Assembly (NCBI GenBank): GCA_964235605.1
Contig: CAXSCR010000016.1
Location: 7,041 to 71,040 of the forward strand
DNA: 64,000 nt
Direction: 5' to 3'
Source: DATCRE01 sp964235605
Lineage (GTDB): Bacteria > Bacteroidota > Bacteroidia > Cytophagales > Cyclobacteriaceae
The notes beneath the pieces are model-generated. The model ran no database searches, was not told where the DNA came from, and was given only the letters and a program-made list of their open reading frames with translations. The translations under genes were made by a program, and so were the position numbers. Positions 44,704-53,816 of this stretch are shown one piece after another; within the stretch, counting starts at the first letter, position 1, and every line of letters begins with the position of its first letter.

Positions 44704-47700
44704 TTAATCCATCGTAATCTCAAGTGCGAGACCACGAAGTTCATGTACAAGTACATTAAACGACTCAGGAATGTTCGGCTTACGCATATTTTCACCTTTT
44801 ACAATGGCTTCGTATGCTTTGGCACGACCTATAACGTCATCGGACTTAATGGTAAGAATTTCTTGAAGGATGTTTGCTGCACCGAATGCCTCGATTGCCC
44901 AAACCTCCATTTCTCCGAAACGCTGACCACCGAACTGTGCTTTACCACCAAGCGGTTGCTGGGTAATAAGTGAGTAAGGTCCGATTGAACGCGCATGCAT
45001 TTTATCATCTACCAAGTGACCAAGTTTAAGCATGTATGCCATACCTACGGTTACTGGTTGATCGAATTTAATACCTGTCAAACCATCGTATAGGTAACTT
45101 CTTCCGAACTCTGGTAGACCAGCGTCAGTCAATTCTTTTGATACTTGCTCTAAAGTAGCACCATCAAAAATTGGCGTTGCATATTTCTTACCCAATTTGA
45201 AGCCAGCCCATGCCAATACAGTTTCATAGATCTGACCCAAGTTCATGCGCGAAGGTACACCCAACGGGTTCAAGCAAATATCTACCGGAGATCCGTCTTC
45301 CAAGAATGGCATATCTTCATCGCGAACGATTCTGGCTACTACACCCTTGTTACCGTGACGACCGGCCATCTTATCTCCTACTTTCAGTTTACGTTTCTTA
45401 GCTACATAAACCTTAGCAAGCTGAACGATACCTGTTGGTAATTCATCACCAACCTCTAACGTGAATCTTTCACGTTTGAATTCGCCAGAGTAGCTATTGC
45501 GTTTCAATAAATAGTTCTTCACTGTCTGAGCAATCAGATCATTGGTATGATCATCAGTTGTCCAGTTCTCAAGTGAAATATCAGCAATAAGGTTCACTTC
45601 TTCAGGAACATTATAATTGCTCTCATCACGATAGATGTTCTTATCCGGGAAGAGGTTGCTATCAATTACTTTACCTGAGAACTTAACACCTTTACTTACC
45701 AGTTCATCACCAAACTTATGTTTCACACCATTGCTGGTCTTACCATTAAGCATAGTTGTAAGCTTGTTGATCATTTCCGTACGTAAATCAGCAAGTTGTT
45801 TGCTGTAACGATTCTTCAATGCGTCTAACTCTTTCTTAGACTTTACGCGGATGTCTTTATCACGCTTTGGTCTTGAGAATAATTTTGTATCGATAACCAC
45901 ACCTTTTAGAGATGGAGGCGCCTTCAATGAAGCATCTTTCACGTCACCAGCCTTATCACCGAAGATTGCTCTTAAAAGCTTTTCTTCTGGTGTCGGATCA
46001 GTTTCACCTTTCGGTGTAATCTTACCAATTAAGATATCACCTTCTTTAACTTCAGCACCGATACGGATGATACCGTTTTCGTCAAGGTGTTTAACAGCCT
46101 CTTCGCTTACGTTAGGTATTTCAGAAGTAAGTTCTTCTTCACCACGTTTTGTATCACGTACTTCAAGTTCGAACTCTTCAATGTGAATTGATGTATAAAT
46201 GTCATCACGTACAACACGTTCAGAGATTACAATCGCATCTTCGAAGTTATAACCTTGCCAAGGCATGTAGGCAACCAAAAGGTTACGACCTAATGCTAAC
46301 TCACCATTCTCAGTTGCATAACCTTGACATAGGGGTTGACCTTTTAACACCTTCTCACCTTTTCTAACAAGTGGAGTAAGGTTAATACAAGTATCTTGGT
46401 TCGTTCTTCTGAATTTAATCAGACTATATGATCTATAGTCATTGTCGAAGCTGGCGAGTTGTTGCTCCTCGTTCATTTCGTACCTGATAATAATCTTCTT
46501 TGCGTCAACGAAATCAACAACCCCATCACCTTCTGCAAGGATTAATGCTCTTGAATCTAGAGCTACACGTGCTTCAAGACCAGTACCTACAATAGGTGCT
46601 TCAGGTCTCAATAACGGTACAGCTTGACGTTGCATGTTTGAACCCATCAAGGCACGGTTGGCATCATCATGTTCCAAGAAAGGAATCAACGAAGCCGCTA
46701 CCGATACAATTTGATTGGGAGCAATATCAATATATTTTAAATCTTTTGGCTCAACAACTGGGAAGTCACCTTCAAAACGTGCCTTCACTTTGTCTTCCAT
46801 CAAGTCACCGTTAGGTTTAATCCTTACGTTAGCCTGGCCAATGTTATGTGTATCTTCTTCTTCAGCCGTTAAGAATATAATTTCCTTGTTCCTAACTTTT
46901 CCATTGTCAACCTTACGGTAAGGTGTTTCGATGAAGCCCATCTTGTTCACTTTTGCATGAACGCAGAGAGACGAAATCAAACCGATATTCGGACCTTCCG
47001 GAGTTTCGATGGTACATAGACGTCCGTAGTGAGTATAATGAACATCACGAACCTCAAAACCTGCACGCTCGCGAGAAAGACCGCCTGGCCCGAGTGCCGA
47101 CATTCTTCTCTTGTGCGTAATCTCTGCCAGTGGATTGGTTTGATCCATGAACTGGGAAAGCTGGTTTGTTCCAAAGAACGAATTAATAACAGAAGATAGG
47201 GTACGCGCGTTGATCAAATCAACAGGTTTGAAATCTTCATTATCGCGAACGTTCATTCTTTCTTTGATGGTTCTGGCCATACGAGCCAGACCAACACCAA
47301 ATTGAGAGTAAAGCTGTTCACCTACTGTTCTTACACGTCTGTTAGACAAGTGATCAATATCATCGACAACGGCTTTCGAGTTGATTAGTCCGATGAGATA
47401 TTTAACGATTAAGATAATATCTTCTTTGGTAAGCACGCGTTGGTCGAAACTTAAATCAAGACCAAGCTTTTTGTTGATCCGGTAACGGCCAACCTCACCT
47501 AAATCATATCTCTTCTCACTAAAGAACAAGCTCTGAATAATATCACGAGCTGTTTGCTCATCAGGGGCTTCAGTATTTCTTAATTGACGATAGATCTGCT
47601 CAACCGCTTCTTTTTCAGAGTTGGAGTTATCTTTCGCAAGTGTATTGAAGATGATGGTATAATCAGCAATGTTGATATCATCACGGTGCAAAATAACTGA

Positions 47701-48573
47701 CTTCGCGCCTGACTCAACAATGATCTCTACATCTTCAGCTTCAATAATGTGGTCGCGCTCCAATAACACCTCGTTACGGTCGATAGACACAACTTCACCC
47801 GTATCCTCATCCACGAAATCTTCAGTCCAGGTTTTAAGAACCCGCGCTGCAAGCTTTCTACCAACGATTTTCTTCAGCGTGTTTTTGTTAGCCTCAACTT
47901 CTTCAGATAAACCAAAGAGATCAAGAATGTCTTTATCAGCACCAAAGCCGATAGCACGAAGAAGTGTAGTTACTGGGAATTTCTTTTTACGGTCAATGTA
48001 CGCATACATGACAGCGTTTACATCTGTTGCAAATTCAATCCAAGAACCCTTGAAAGGAATGATACGAGCGGAATATAATTTAGTACCGTTAGTGTGCTTG
48101 CTCATGGCAAAGAACACACCTGGCGAACGGTGTAATTGTGATACGATAACGCGTTCAGCGCCATTGATCACAAATGAACCTTTCTCTGTCATATAAGGAA
48201 TGTTACCAAGAAACACTTCTTGTTCAATGGTTTCAAAATCCTCATTGTCTTCATCATTACAGGTAAGTCTTAACTTAGCCTTTAATGGAACAGAAAAAGT
48301 CAAACCTCTGTCGATACACTCATCCACATCATACTTAGGTGGATCAATCGTGTAGTCAACGAATTCGAGCACGAAATTTTCGCGTGAATCAGAGATTGGA
48401 AAGTTTTCTGCAAATACTTTATATAGACCTTCATTCTGCCGTTTTTCAGCAGGGGTCTCTATTTGTAAAAAATCTTTAAAAGACTGGAGTTGTAAATCCA
48501 GAAAATCAGGGTATTCGATAATCTTCTCAATTGATGAGAAGTCGATCCTACCATTATTATTCTTCTTTGCCAA
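44704..48573 (-). CDS. rpoB: DNA-directed RNA polymerase subunit beta
   Basis: The 1289-residue protein is full length. Domains in order: the protrusion/lobe with YPDFLDLQLQSFKDFLQ at the start, FVINGAERVIVSQLHRSPGVFF, the rifampicin region FFGTNQLSQFMDQTNPLAEITHKRRMSALGPGGL around residues 470-505 (Q, D, H, R, S residues wild type), and GYNFEDAIVISE. RHGNKGVVARI (GNKG) and GGKAQFGGQRFGEMEVWA come near the C-terminus. It is 152 bases after rplL, with a strong stem-loop in that gap. Rifampicin susceptibility is suggested but not proven by the visible residues. Confidence 0.99.
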   Translation of the reverse strand: MAKKNNNGRIDFSSIEKIIEYPDFLDLQLQSFKDFLQIETPAEKRQNEGLYKVFAENFPISDSRENFVLEFVDYTIDPPKYDVDECIDRGLTFSVPLKAKLRLTCNDEDNEDFETIEQEVFLGNIPYMTEKGSFVINGAERVIVSQLHRSPGVFFAMSKHTNGTKLYSARIIPFKGSWIEFATDVNAVMYAYIDRKKKFPVTTLLRAIGFGADKDILDLFGLSEEVEANKNTLKKIVGRKLAARVLKTWTEDFVDEDTGEVVSIDRNEVLLERDHIIEAEDVEIIVESGAKSVILHRDDINIADYTIIFNTLAKDNSNSEKEAVEQIYRQLRNTEAPDEQTARDIIQSLFFSEKRYDLGEVGRYRINKKLGLDLSFDQRVLTKEDIILIVKYLIGLINSKAVVDDIDHLSNRRVRTVGEQLYSQFGVGLARMARTIKERMNVRDNEDFKPVDLINARTLSSVINSFFGTNQLSQFMDQTNPLAEITHKRRMSALGPGGLSRERAGFEVRDVHYTHYGRLCTIETPEGPNIGLISSLCVHAKVNKMGFIETPYRKVDNGKVRNKEIIFLTAEEEDTHNIGQANVRIKPNGDLMEDKVKARFEGDFPVVEPKDLKYIDIAPNQIVSVAASLIPFLEHDDANRALMGSNMQRQAVPLLRPEAPIVGTGLEARVALDSRALILAEGDGVVDFVDAKKIIIRYEMNEEQQLASFDNDYRSYSLIKFRRTNQDTCINLTPLVRKGEKVLKGQPLCQGYATENGELALGRNLLVAYMPWQGYNFEDAIVISERVVRDDIYTSIHIEEFELEVRDTKRGEEELTSEIPNVSEEAVKHLDENGIIRIGAEVKEGDILIGKITPKGETDPTPEEKLLRAIFGDKAGDVKDASLKAPPSLKGVVIDTKLFSRPKRDKDIRVKSKKELDALKNRYSKQLADLRTEMINKLTTMLNGKTSNGVKHKFGDELVSKGVKFSGKVIDSNLFPDKNIYRDESNYNVPEEVNLIADISLENWTTDDHTNDLIAQTVKNYLLKRNSYSGEFKRERFTLEVGDELPTGIVQLAKVYVAKKRKLKVGDKMAGRHGNKGVVARIVRDEDMPFLEDGSPVDICLNPLGVPSRMNLGQIYETVLAWAGFKLGKKYATPIFDGATLEQVSKELTDAGLPEFGRSYLYDGLTGIKFDQPVTVGMAYMLKLGHLVDDKMHARSIGPYSLITQQPLGGKAQFGGQRFGEMEVWAIEAFGAANILQEILTIKSDDVIGRAKAYEAIVKGENMRKPNIPESFNVLVHELRGLALEITMD

Positions 48574-48654
48574 GGTGATAACGTTTAGAGTTCTAAATCC
48601 TGGACTAGAACGAAATGAATATTATCTATTTATATTGGGGTACAAATAGGAATA

Positions 48655-48686
48655 GACCCCATCCCGCTAGTTATCGGGAGGGGGTC
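48655..48686 (-). promoter_or_regulatory. Strong stem-loop in the rplL-rpoB spacer, possible attenuator
   Basis: GACCCCATCCCG (48655-48666) pairs with CGGGAGGGGGTC (48675-48686) at 11 of 12 positions around the loop CTAGTTAT. The place corresponds to the rplL-rpoB attenuator region of enterobacteria. No T run follows on the minus strand, so partial termination or RNA processing is more likely than a full stop. Confidence 0.65.
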
Positions 48687-48725
48687 CACTTAAAAGCGTT
48701 AGACGGTACCCTTCGCCTTCAAGAA

Positions 48726-49103
48726 TTATTTCAACTCTACATCCGCACCAGCGTCAGCAAGTTGTTTCTTGAGGTTTTCAGCTTCGTCTTTAGGTAAACC
48801 TTCTTTGATAGTTTTAGGTGCGCCATCTACCATGTCTTTAGCTTCTTTTAAGCCAAGTCCGGTAAGATCTTTTACAAGCTTAACAATTTGAAGCTTGTTA
48901 GGACCAGCAGCCTTCAATACTACATCGAAGTTAGTCTTTTCAGCAGGAGCAGCAGCGCCAGCGCCACCACCAGCAGGACCAGCAACAGCAACAGCTGCAG
49001 CAGGTTCAATGCCATGCGTTTCTTTTAAGTAAGAAGCTAGTTCGTTTACTTCTTTAACAGAGAGTTCAACAAGTTGATCTCCTAGAGCTTTGATGTCAGC
49101 CAT
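48726..49103 (-). CDS. rplL: 50S ribosomal protein L7/L12
   Basis: The 125-residue protein has the N-terminal dimer domain (ADIKALGDQLVELSVKEVNEL), an Ala/Gly-rich hinge (GPAGGGAGAAAPAEK near residues 43-57) and the globular factor-binding domain (FDVVLKAAGPNKLQIVKLVKDLTGLGLKEAKDMVDGAPK). It forms the ribosomal stalk with L10 and stimulates translational GTPases. It lies 34 bases after rplJ. Confidence 0.99.
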   Translation of the reverse strand: MADIKALGDQLVELSVKEVNELASYLKETHGIEPAAAVAVAGPAGGGAGAAAPAEKTNFDVVLKAAGPNKLQIVKLVKDLTGLGLKEAKDMVDGAPKTIKEGLPKDEAENLKKQLADAGADVELK

Positions 49104-49137
49104 TTTTGTAAAAGTTTATTTAATCTTAGTTCAACAA

Positions 49138-49668
49138 TTATTTTCCACGTTCTTCCAATGCCTTAACAAGGCCTGCAAGTTTATTTTTACCACTCAATAG
49201 AGCAGAAACAACATTCTTGGCAGGTGATTGTAGCAAGGAAATAACTTCGCCAATGAGTTCGTTTTTAGACTTCAACCCCACTAGCACACTTAAATTCTCT
49301 TTACCTACGTATAGGTCAGAGCCAATAGACGCACCTTTAAATCCAGGTTTGCCTACTAATTTTGTCTGGTATTCTGTAATAACTTTTGCAGGTGTGTTAC
49401 CCACTTCTTTCGAAAAGATAACGCCTGAAAATCCACTTAATACTTCGAATAAAGGCGTGTAATCCACACCTTCTTGCTTCTCTAGGGCTTTGCGGATTAA
49501 GGTGTTTTTGTAAACTCCGTACTCTACGCCACTTTTGAAGCACAATCTTCTAAATCCATTAATCTGGGCAACGGTAAGTCCGGATGCGTCAGTAATGTAG
49601 AAGTGAGCGTTGTCAGCAAACTTTTGCGAGAGCCCGTCTATAATCTGTGCTTTTTCTTCTCTGGTCAT
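49138..49668 (-). CDS. rplJ: 50S ribosomal protein L10
   Basis: The 176-residue protein has the L10 N-terminal domain (TREEKAQIIDGLSQKF, FYITDASGLTVAQINGFRR, YGVYKNTLIRKALE) and the C-terminal helix for L7/L12 dimers (LLSGKNKLAGLVKALEERGK). It starts ten bases after rplA, so there is no room for the long L10 leader known from enterobacteria. Confidence 0.99.
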   Translation of the reverse strand: MTREEKAQIIDGLSQKFADNAHFYITDASGLTVAQINGFRRLCFKSGVEYGVYKNTLIRKALEKQEGVDYTPLFEVLSGFSGVIFSKEVGNTPAKVITEYQTKLVGKPGFKGASIGSDLYVGKENLSVLVGLKSKNELIGEVISLLQSPAKNVVSALLSGKNKLAGLVKALEERGK

Positions 49669-49678
49669 GTGTTAGTTC

Positions 49679-50374
49679 TTAAACACCAATAGAATTTTTA
49701 TCAATGTTGACTCCAGGACTCATGGTTGTAGAAAGGGTAATACTTCTAAAGTATGCACCTTTCGCTGAGGCTGGTTTCAGTTTTGCAACTACGGCAAGCA
49801 TTTCTGCGGCATTGTCACGGATTTTATCCGGAGAAAAGGAAGCTTTTCCAATACCAACATGGATGATACCTTGTTTATCAATTTTAAAGTCAATTTTACC
49901 GGCTTTTACTTCTTTCACGGCTTTACCAACTTCTAGCGTAACAGTTCCTGATTTAGGGTTTGGCATAAGACCACGGGGACCTAGTACTTTACCTAGTTTA
50001 CCCACTTTTGCCATTACAGTAGGTGTACAAATAATCACATCGATATCTGTCCATCCACTTTCAATTTTTTGAATGTAGTCATCAAGACCTACGTGGTCTG
50101 CACCTGAATCTTTAGCATCCTGAACTTTATCAGGCGTGCAAAGCACAAGTACGCGTACGTCTTTACCTATTCCATGCGGAAGGGCAACTACACCTCTCAC
50201 CATTTGGTCAGATTTCTTAGGATCAACACCTAAACGAATATCTAAATCAACTGAAGAGTCAAATTTTACGAAGGTTATGTCCTTCAATAATTTAACTCCG
50301 TCTTCCAAAGAATATTCTTTCTCCGGATTGTATTTAGCTAAAACAGCTTTTCTGTTTTTTGTAAGTTTTGCCAT
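49679..50374 (-). CDS. rplA: 50S ribosomal protein L1
   Basis: The 231-residue protein has the L1 features KLTKNRKAVLAKYNPEKEYSL, VRGVVALPHGIGKDVRVLVL, GPRGLMPNPKSGTV and FRSITLSTTMSPGVNID. It builds the L1 stalk and in many bacteria represses its own operon. It lies ten bases after rplK. Confidence 0.99.
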   Translation of the reverse strand: MAKLTKNRKAVLAKYNPEKEYSLEDGVKLLKDITFVKFDSSVDLDIRLGVDPKKSDQMVRGVVALPHGIGKDVRVLVLCTPDKVQDAKDSGADHVGLDDYIQKIESGWTDIDVIICTPTVMAKVGKLGKVLGPRGLMPNPKSGTVTLEVGKAVKEVKAGKIDFKIDKQGIIHVGIGKASFSPDKIRDNAAEMLAVVAKLKPASAKGAYFRSITLSTTMSPGVNIDKNSIGV

Positions 50375-50383
50375 CGCTCTATA

Positions 50384-50827
50384 TTAATTTTCCCACGGAG
50401 GAGTTCCTGACACTGTAACACCCATGCTTCTTGCTGTACCTGCAACCATTTTCATGGCCGATTCAACTTTGAATGCATTAAGGTCTGGCATTTTAGTTTC
50501 AGCGATGTTCTTCACCTGATCCCAAGTGATAGATCCTATCTTGTTGCGATTAGGTTCTGCTGATCCTTTTTGCTTTTTAGCTGCGTCTAAAATTAAAACT
50601 GCAGCCGGAGGTGTTTTGATTACAAAGTCAAATGACTTGTCATTGTAAATACTAATCAAAACCGGTAATATTTGTCCTGGTTTGTCTTGCGTTCTACCGT
50701 TGAACTGTTTACAGAAGTCCATGATATTAAGACCCTTGCTACCTAAAGCTGGACCGATTGGAGGTGCAGGGTTAGCCTGACCGCCTTTTACCTGTAACTT
50801 CAGATAACCAATAATTTGCTTTGCCAT
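50384..50827 (-). CDS. rplK: 50S ribosomal protein L11
   Basis: The 147-residue protein is standard L11: KQIIGYLKLQVKGGQANPAPPIGPALGSKGLNIMDFCKQFN (proline helix region), the SFDFVIKTPPAAVLIL segment and GTARSMGVTVSG at the end. It binds the GTPase-associated centre with L10-L12. It lies six bases after nusG. Confidence 0.99.
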   Translation of the reverse strand: MAKQIIGYLKLQVKGGQANPAPPIGPALGSKGLNIMDFCKQFNGRTQDKPGQILPVLISIYNDKSFDFVIKTPPAAVLILDAAKKQKGSAEPNRNKIGSITWDQVKNIAETKMPDLNAFKVESAMKMVAGTARSMGVTVSGTPPWEN

Positions 50828-50833
50828 GTTATC

Positions 50834-51391
50834 TTAATCTATCTTTTCTACTTGCATATAATTCAATTCAACAGGCGTATTCCTGCCAAATATCTTCACC
50901 ATTACATTGAGCTTTTTCTTTTCTTCAAAAATCTCCTCAACGCTTCCAGTAAATCCGCTGAATGGGCCATCCATTACTTTTACAGATTCACCTTTTATAA
51001 ATGGTGTTTCTAATTTCTCTTCTAAGGTGTCGATCTCGTCGACTTTACCTAAGATTCGGTTTACTTCTGATTGACGAAGTGCTACCGGATCTTTTGTTGA
51101 GCTGGTACCTTGATTTCCTAAGAAACCAATTACTCCCGGTATGTTGTTTACGGTATGAAATGCTTCTCCATTAGAAAGATCTGCCGAAACAAGTACGTAG
51201 CCTGGGAAGAAATTTCTTTCTCTTACTCGCTTCTTACCGTTTCTCATTTCATAAACCTTCTCAGAGGGGATGAGTACCTGAGGAATAAAATCAGTCAATT
51301 TTGACCGTTCTATTTCAGTTTCCAGGTAAGATTTAATTTTCTTTTCCTGTCCGCTAACCACTCTGAGAACATACCACTTTAGTTCTGCCAT
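50834..51391 (-). CDS. nusG: Transcription termination/antitermination protein NusG
   Basis: I start at ATG 51391 (AELKWYVLRVVSGQEKKIKSYLE); two codons further upstream another ATG exists. The 185-residue protein has the NGN domain with RNFFPGYVLVSADLSN near 75-90, a NNIPGVIGFLG segment, and a C-terminal KOW domain (FIKGESVKVMDGPFSGFTGSVEEI). It links RNA polymerase with Rho or ribosomes. It lies a dozen bases after secE and six before rplK. Confidence 0.98.
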   Translation of the reverse strand: MAELKWYVLRVVSGQEKKIKSYLETEIERSKLTDFIPQVLIPSEKVYEMRNGKKRVRERNFFPGYVLVSADLSNGEAFHTVNNIPGVIGFLGNQGTSSTKDPVALRQSEVNRILGKVDEIDTLEEKLETPFIKGESVKVMDGPFSGFTGSVEEIFEEKKKLNVMVKIFGRNTPVELNYMQVEKID

Positions 51392-51403
51392 TACCAAATT
51401 ATT

Positions 51404-51598
51404 TTACTTGTTAACGGTATAAAACCAAGATAATCCTGATCTAAACATCCAATCAATTCCACCAATCACCAATGCAAAAACAGTTGAGGCTACCAATACT
51501 AATATGGCGCTACTCTGTAATTCGCTGTATTTTGACCAAGTCATTTTATTCTTGATCTCATCCCAGGACTCTACTATATAGTTATTAAGCTTCTCCAT
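51404..51598 (-). CDS. secE: Preprotein translocase subunit SecE
   Basis: The 64-residue protein is a minimal SecE: an amphipathic N-terminal helix (NNYIVESWDEIKNKMTWSKYSEL) then a single membrane segment (AILVLVASTVFALVIGGIDWMF). It stabilises SecY. It follows tRNA-Trp by about 110 bases and precedes nusG, the conserved order. Confidence 0.97.
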   Translation of the reverse strand: MEKLNNYIVESWDEIKNKMTWSKYSELQSSAILVLVASTVFALVIGGIDWMFRSGLSWFYTVNK

Positions 51599-51706
51599 TT
51601 GTTTCTGCTTTTACTTAATGACCCGATGCATCAGGGCAGTGAGTTGGTTTTATTTTATTATACAATTAGAGATAAACTCTAAACAAACTTCAATTCTTTA
51701 CTTCTG

Positions 51707-51779
51707 CACGGGTGGAGAGACTCGAACTCCCAGCCAACGGTTTTGGAGACCGCTACTCTACCAATTGAGCTACACCCGT
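51707..51779 (-). tRNA. tRNA-Trp (anticodon CCA)
   Basis: On the minus strand the 73-base cloverleaf has acceptor ACGGGTG/CACCCGT, D-arm AGCTCAATTGGTAGAGT, anticodon arm GCGGT-CTCCAAA-ACCGT with CCA, T-arm GGGAGTTCGAGTCTCTC, and discriminator G. No CCA is encoded. It sits between tuf and secE. Confidence 0.97.
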
Positions 51780-51896
51780 ATTCTAATTAAAGGTTTATAA
51801 ATCTGTCCTTAACGGCTATTACTCAACCTCTTGAGCCTAACCCGTACCCCTTTAGCCCAAAAGGATTGCAAATGTAGGACAAATTGAAAAGAAAAC

Positions 51897-51932
51897 AAAA
51901 GCGTTCCTAAGAAAAATCTCAGAAACGCTTTT
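51897..51932 (-). terminator. Terminator-like stem-loop after tuf
   Basis: AAAAGCGTT (51897-51905) pairs with AACGCTTTT (51924-51932), nine bases, and the minus-strand distal arm ends in TTTT and GTTTTC. It begins 18 bases after the tuf stop. Downstream tRNA-Trp and secE could be read through or have another promoter. Confidence 0.72.
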
Positions 51933-51950
51933 ATATTGACTATCAATTAA

Positions 51951-53138
51951 TTAATCCATAATTTCAGTTACCTGACCAGATCCTACAGTACGGCCACCTT
52001 CGCGAATCGCGAAACGAAGACCTTTCTCCATAGCAATCTTGTTGATCAATTCAACTTCAATAGAGATGTTATCACCAGGCATAATCATTTCAACACCTGT
52101 AGGTAACATAACTTCACCAGTTACATCCGTTGTACGGAAGTAGAACTGTGGACGGTATTTGTTAAAGAATGGTGTGTGACGACCACCTTCTTCTTTAGAA
52201 AGAACGTAAACTTCAGCTTTGAATTTAGCGTGAGGAGTTACTGAACCTGGTTTACAGATTACCATACCTCTTTTGATTTGTTCTTTTTCAATACCACGTA
52301 GAAGAAGACCAACGTTATCACCAGCTTCACCTCTATCAAGGATCTTGCGGAACATTTCCACACCTGTGATAGTTGAAGTCAAGTTTTCAGCACCCATACC
52401 TAAAATTTGTACAGGATCGCCAGTTTTAATAATACCACGCTCGATACGGCCCGTAGCAACGGTACCACGACCTGTGATTGAGAACACATCTTCAACAGGC
52501 ATCAAGAAATCTTTATCTACAAGACGAACAGGAATAGGGATAAAATTATCCACAGCGTCCATTAGTTCTTCTACTTTAGTAACCCATTTTGGTTCGCCGT
52601 TAAGTGCGCCAAGTGCAGAACCTCTGATTACTGGCATTGTATCACCAGGGAACTGATAAGAAGACATAAGTTCGCGAACTTCCATCTCTACTAGATCCAA
52701 CAATTCTTCATCATCAACCAAATCAACTTTGTTCATGAATACAACAAGCGCTGGTACACCTACCTGACGAGCAAGTAGAATGTGCTCACGTGTTTGTGGC
52801 ATTGGACCATCAGTAGCAGCTACAACTAAGATAGCACCATCCATCTGGGCAGCACCAGTAACCATGTTTTTCACGTAATCCGCGTGACCTGGACAGTCAA
52901 CGTGGGCATAGTGACGCTTTAATGTAGCGTATTCTACGTGAGATGTATTGATTGTAATACCTCTTTCTTTTTCTTCAGGTGCATTGTCAATAGAAGAGAA
53001 ATCTCTCATTGAAGCAAGTCCTTTAGATGCTAGAACTTTTGTAATTGCAGCGGTTAGTGTGGTCTTACCATGATCGACGTGACCAATAGTACCAATGTTT
53101 ACGTGGGGTTTTGATCGGTCAAATTGTTCTTTTGCCAT
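51951..53138 (-). CDS. tuf: Elongation factor Tu
   Basis: EF-Tu delivers aminoacyl-tRNA to the ribosome. The 395-residue protein has GHVDHGKTT (G1), the switch I RGITINTSHVEY, DCPGHADYVKNM (G3), NKVDLVDDEE (G4) and the SALGAL G5 region. Domains II and III follow (GRGTVATGRIERG, GGRHTPFFNKYRPQFYFRTTDVTG, REGGRTVGSGQVTEI). It is downstream of the Tyr-Gly-Thr tRNA genes and upstream of tRNA-Trp, the widespread bacterial order. Confidence 0.99.
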   Translation of the reverse strand: MAKEQFDRSKPHVNIGTIGHVDHGKTTLTAAITKVLASKGLASMRDFSSIDNAPEEKERGITINTSHVEYATLKRHYAHVDCPGHADYVKNMVTGAAQMDGAILVVAATDGPMPQTREHILLARQVGVPALVVFMNKVDLVDDEELLDLVEMEVRELMSSYQFPGDTMPVIRGSALGALNGEPKWVTKVEELMDAVDNFIPIPVRLVDKDFLMPVEDVFSITGRGTVATGRIERGIIKTGDPVQILGMGAENLTSTITGVEMFRKILDRGEAGDNVGLLLRGIEKEQIKRGMVICKPGSVTPHAKFKAEVYVLSKEEGGRHTPFFNKYRPQFYFRTTDVTGEVMLPTGVEMIMPGDNISIEVELINKIAMEKGLRFAIREGGRTVGSGQVTEIMD

Positions 53139-53409
53139 ATTTGAAAATTCCAGTTAAAGTTTAAAGTGTATAGTTATTAAATAAATTATTTTAAATCCTA
53201 AAGTCTTCTCCTTCCAAGAAGATCTACACCCCAAACATTATTAGCCTTTCGAATAAGGGTTATTCGTGAAATCACTGATACTTAATGGTGTTCGCTAGGC
53301 ACCTGTATTCAGTTCATTCAAATTTCAAATTTCAATCTTCAGAAGCTGCTGAACCTTTGTTCACCAGCAGTTATTTTTAGAGCTCATCAATTAACAGCTC
53401 AATATTCCG

Positions 53410-53481
<72 letters not shown>

Positions 53482-53488
53482 CTGTTTA

Positions 53489-53558
53489 GCCGTTAACAGT
53501 TATCCGTTAATAGTTAATCGGAATTACGATTAACGTGTAACGACTAACTGATAACGGC
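53489..53558. repeat. Heptamer-built hairpin between tRNA-Gly and tRNA-Thr
   Basis: Left arm (53489-53520) contains GTTAACA, GTTATCC, GTTAATA, GTTAATC; right arm (53527-53558) contains CGATTAA, CGTGTAA, CGACTAA, CTGATAA. The two 32-base arms are complementary at most positions around a six-base loop GAATTA. It fills nearly the whole inter-tRNA gap. Confidence 0.85.
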
Positions 53559-53565
53559 CCAAAAG

Positions 53566-53638
53566 AGCGGGAGACGAGATTCGAACCCGCGACCTATAGC
53601 TTGGAAGGCTATCGCTCTACCAACTGAGCTACTCCCGC
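53566..53638 (-). tRNA. tRNA-Gly (anticodon TCC)
   Basis: The 73-base cloverleaf on the minus strand has acceptor GCGGGAG/CTCCCGC, D-arm AGCTCAGTTGGTAGAGC, anticodon arm ATAGC-CTTCCAA-GCTAT with TCC, T-arm CGGGTTCGAATCTCG and discriminator T, as usual for tRNA-Gly. Confidence 0.97.
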
Positions 53639-53644
53639 AATTGT

Positions 53645-53722
53645 GAAGGACGAGGAACGAATGACGAGGAACGAATTAGTTTTAAACTTCATTCGTACTT
53701 TGTACCTCGTACTTTGTACTTC
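53645..53722. repeat. Heptamer-built hairpin between tRNA-Tyr and tRNA-Gly
   Basis: Left arm units GAAGGAC, GAGGAAC, GAATGAC, GAGGAAC, GAATTAG (53645-53679) face a right arm (53687-53722) whose reverse complement reads GAAGTAC, AAAGTAC, GAGGTAC, AAAGTAC, GAATGAAG. Both arms keep period 7 and are largely complementary. It fills nearly all the gap between the two tRNA genes. Confidence 0.85.
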
Positions 53723-53733
53723 TTTATTACTTG

Positions 53734-53816
53734 TGGGGAGAACAGGATTCGAACCTGTGAAGACCGAAGTCAACAGATTTACAGTCTGTCCTCGTTGGCC
53801 GCTTGAGTATCTCCCC
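53734..53816 (-). tRNA. tRNA-Tyr (anticodon GTA)
   Basis: The 83-base class II tRNA on the minus strand has acceptor GGGGAGA/TCTCCCC, anticodon arm CAGA-CTGTAAA-TCTG with GTA, a long variable arm (TGACTTCGGTC), T-arm CAGGTTCGAATCCTG and discriminator A. First gene of the tRNA-tuf operon. Confidence 0.97.

Noticed and set aside
47669..48196. A 175-codon frame opposite rpoB, and other long antisense frames in rpoB, rpoC and fusA
   Set aside because: They lie wholly inside highly conserved coding genes; their serine-rich content is typical of antisense shadows.
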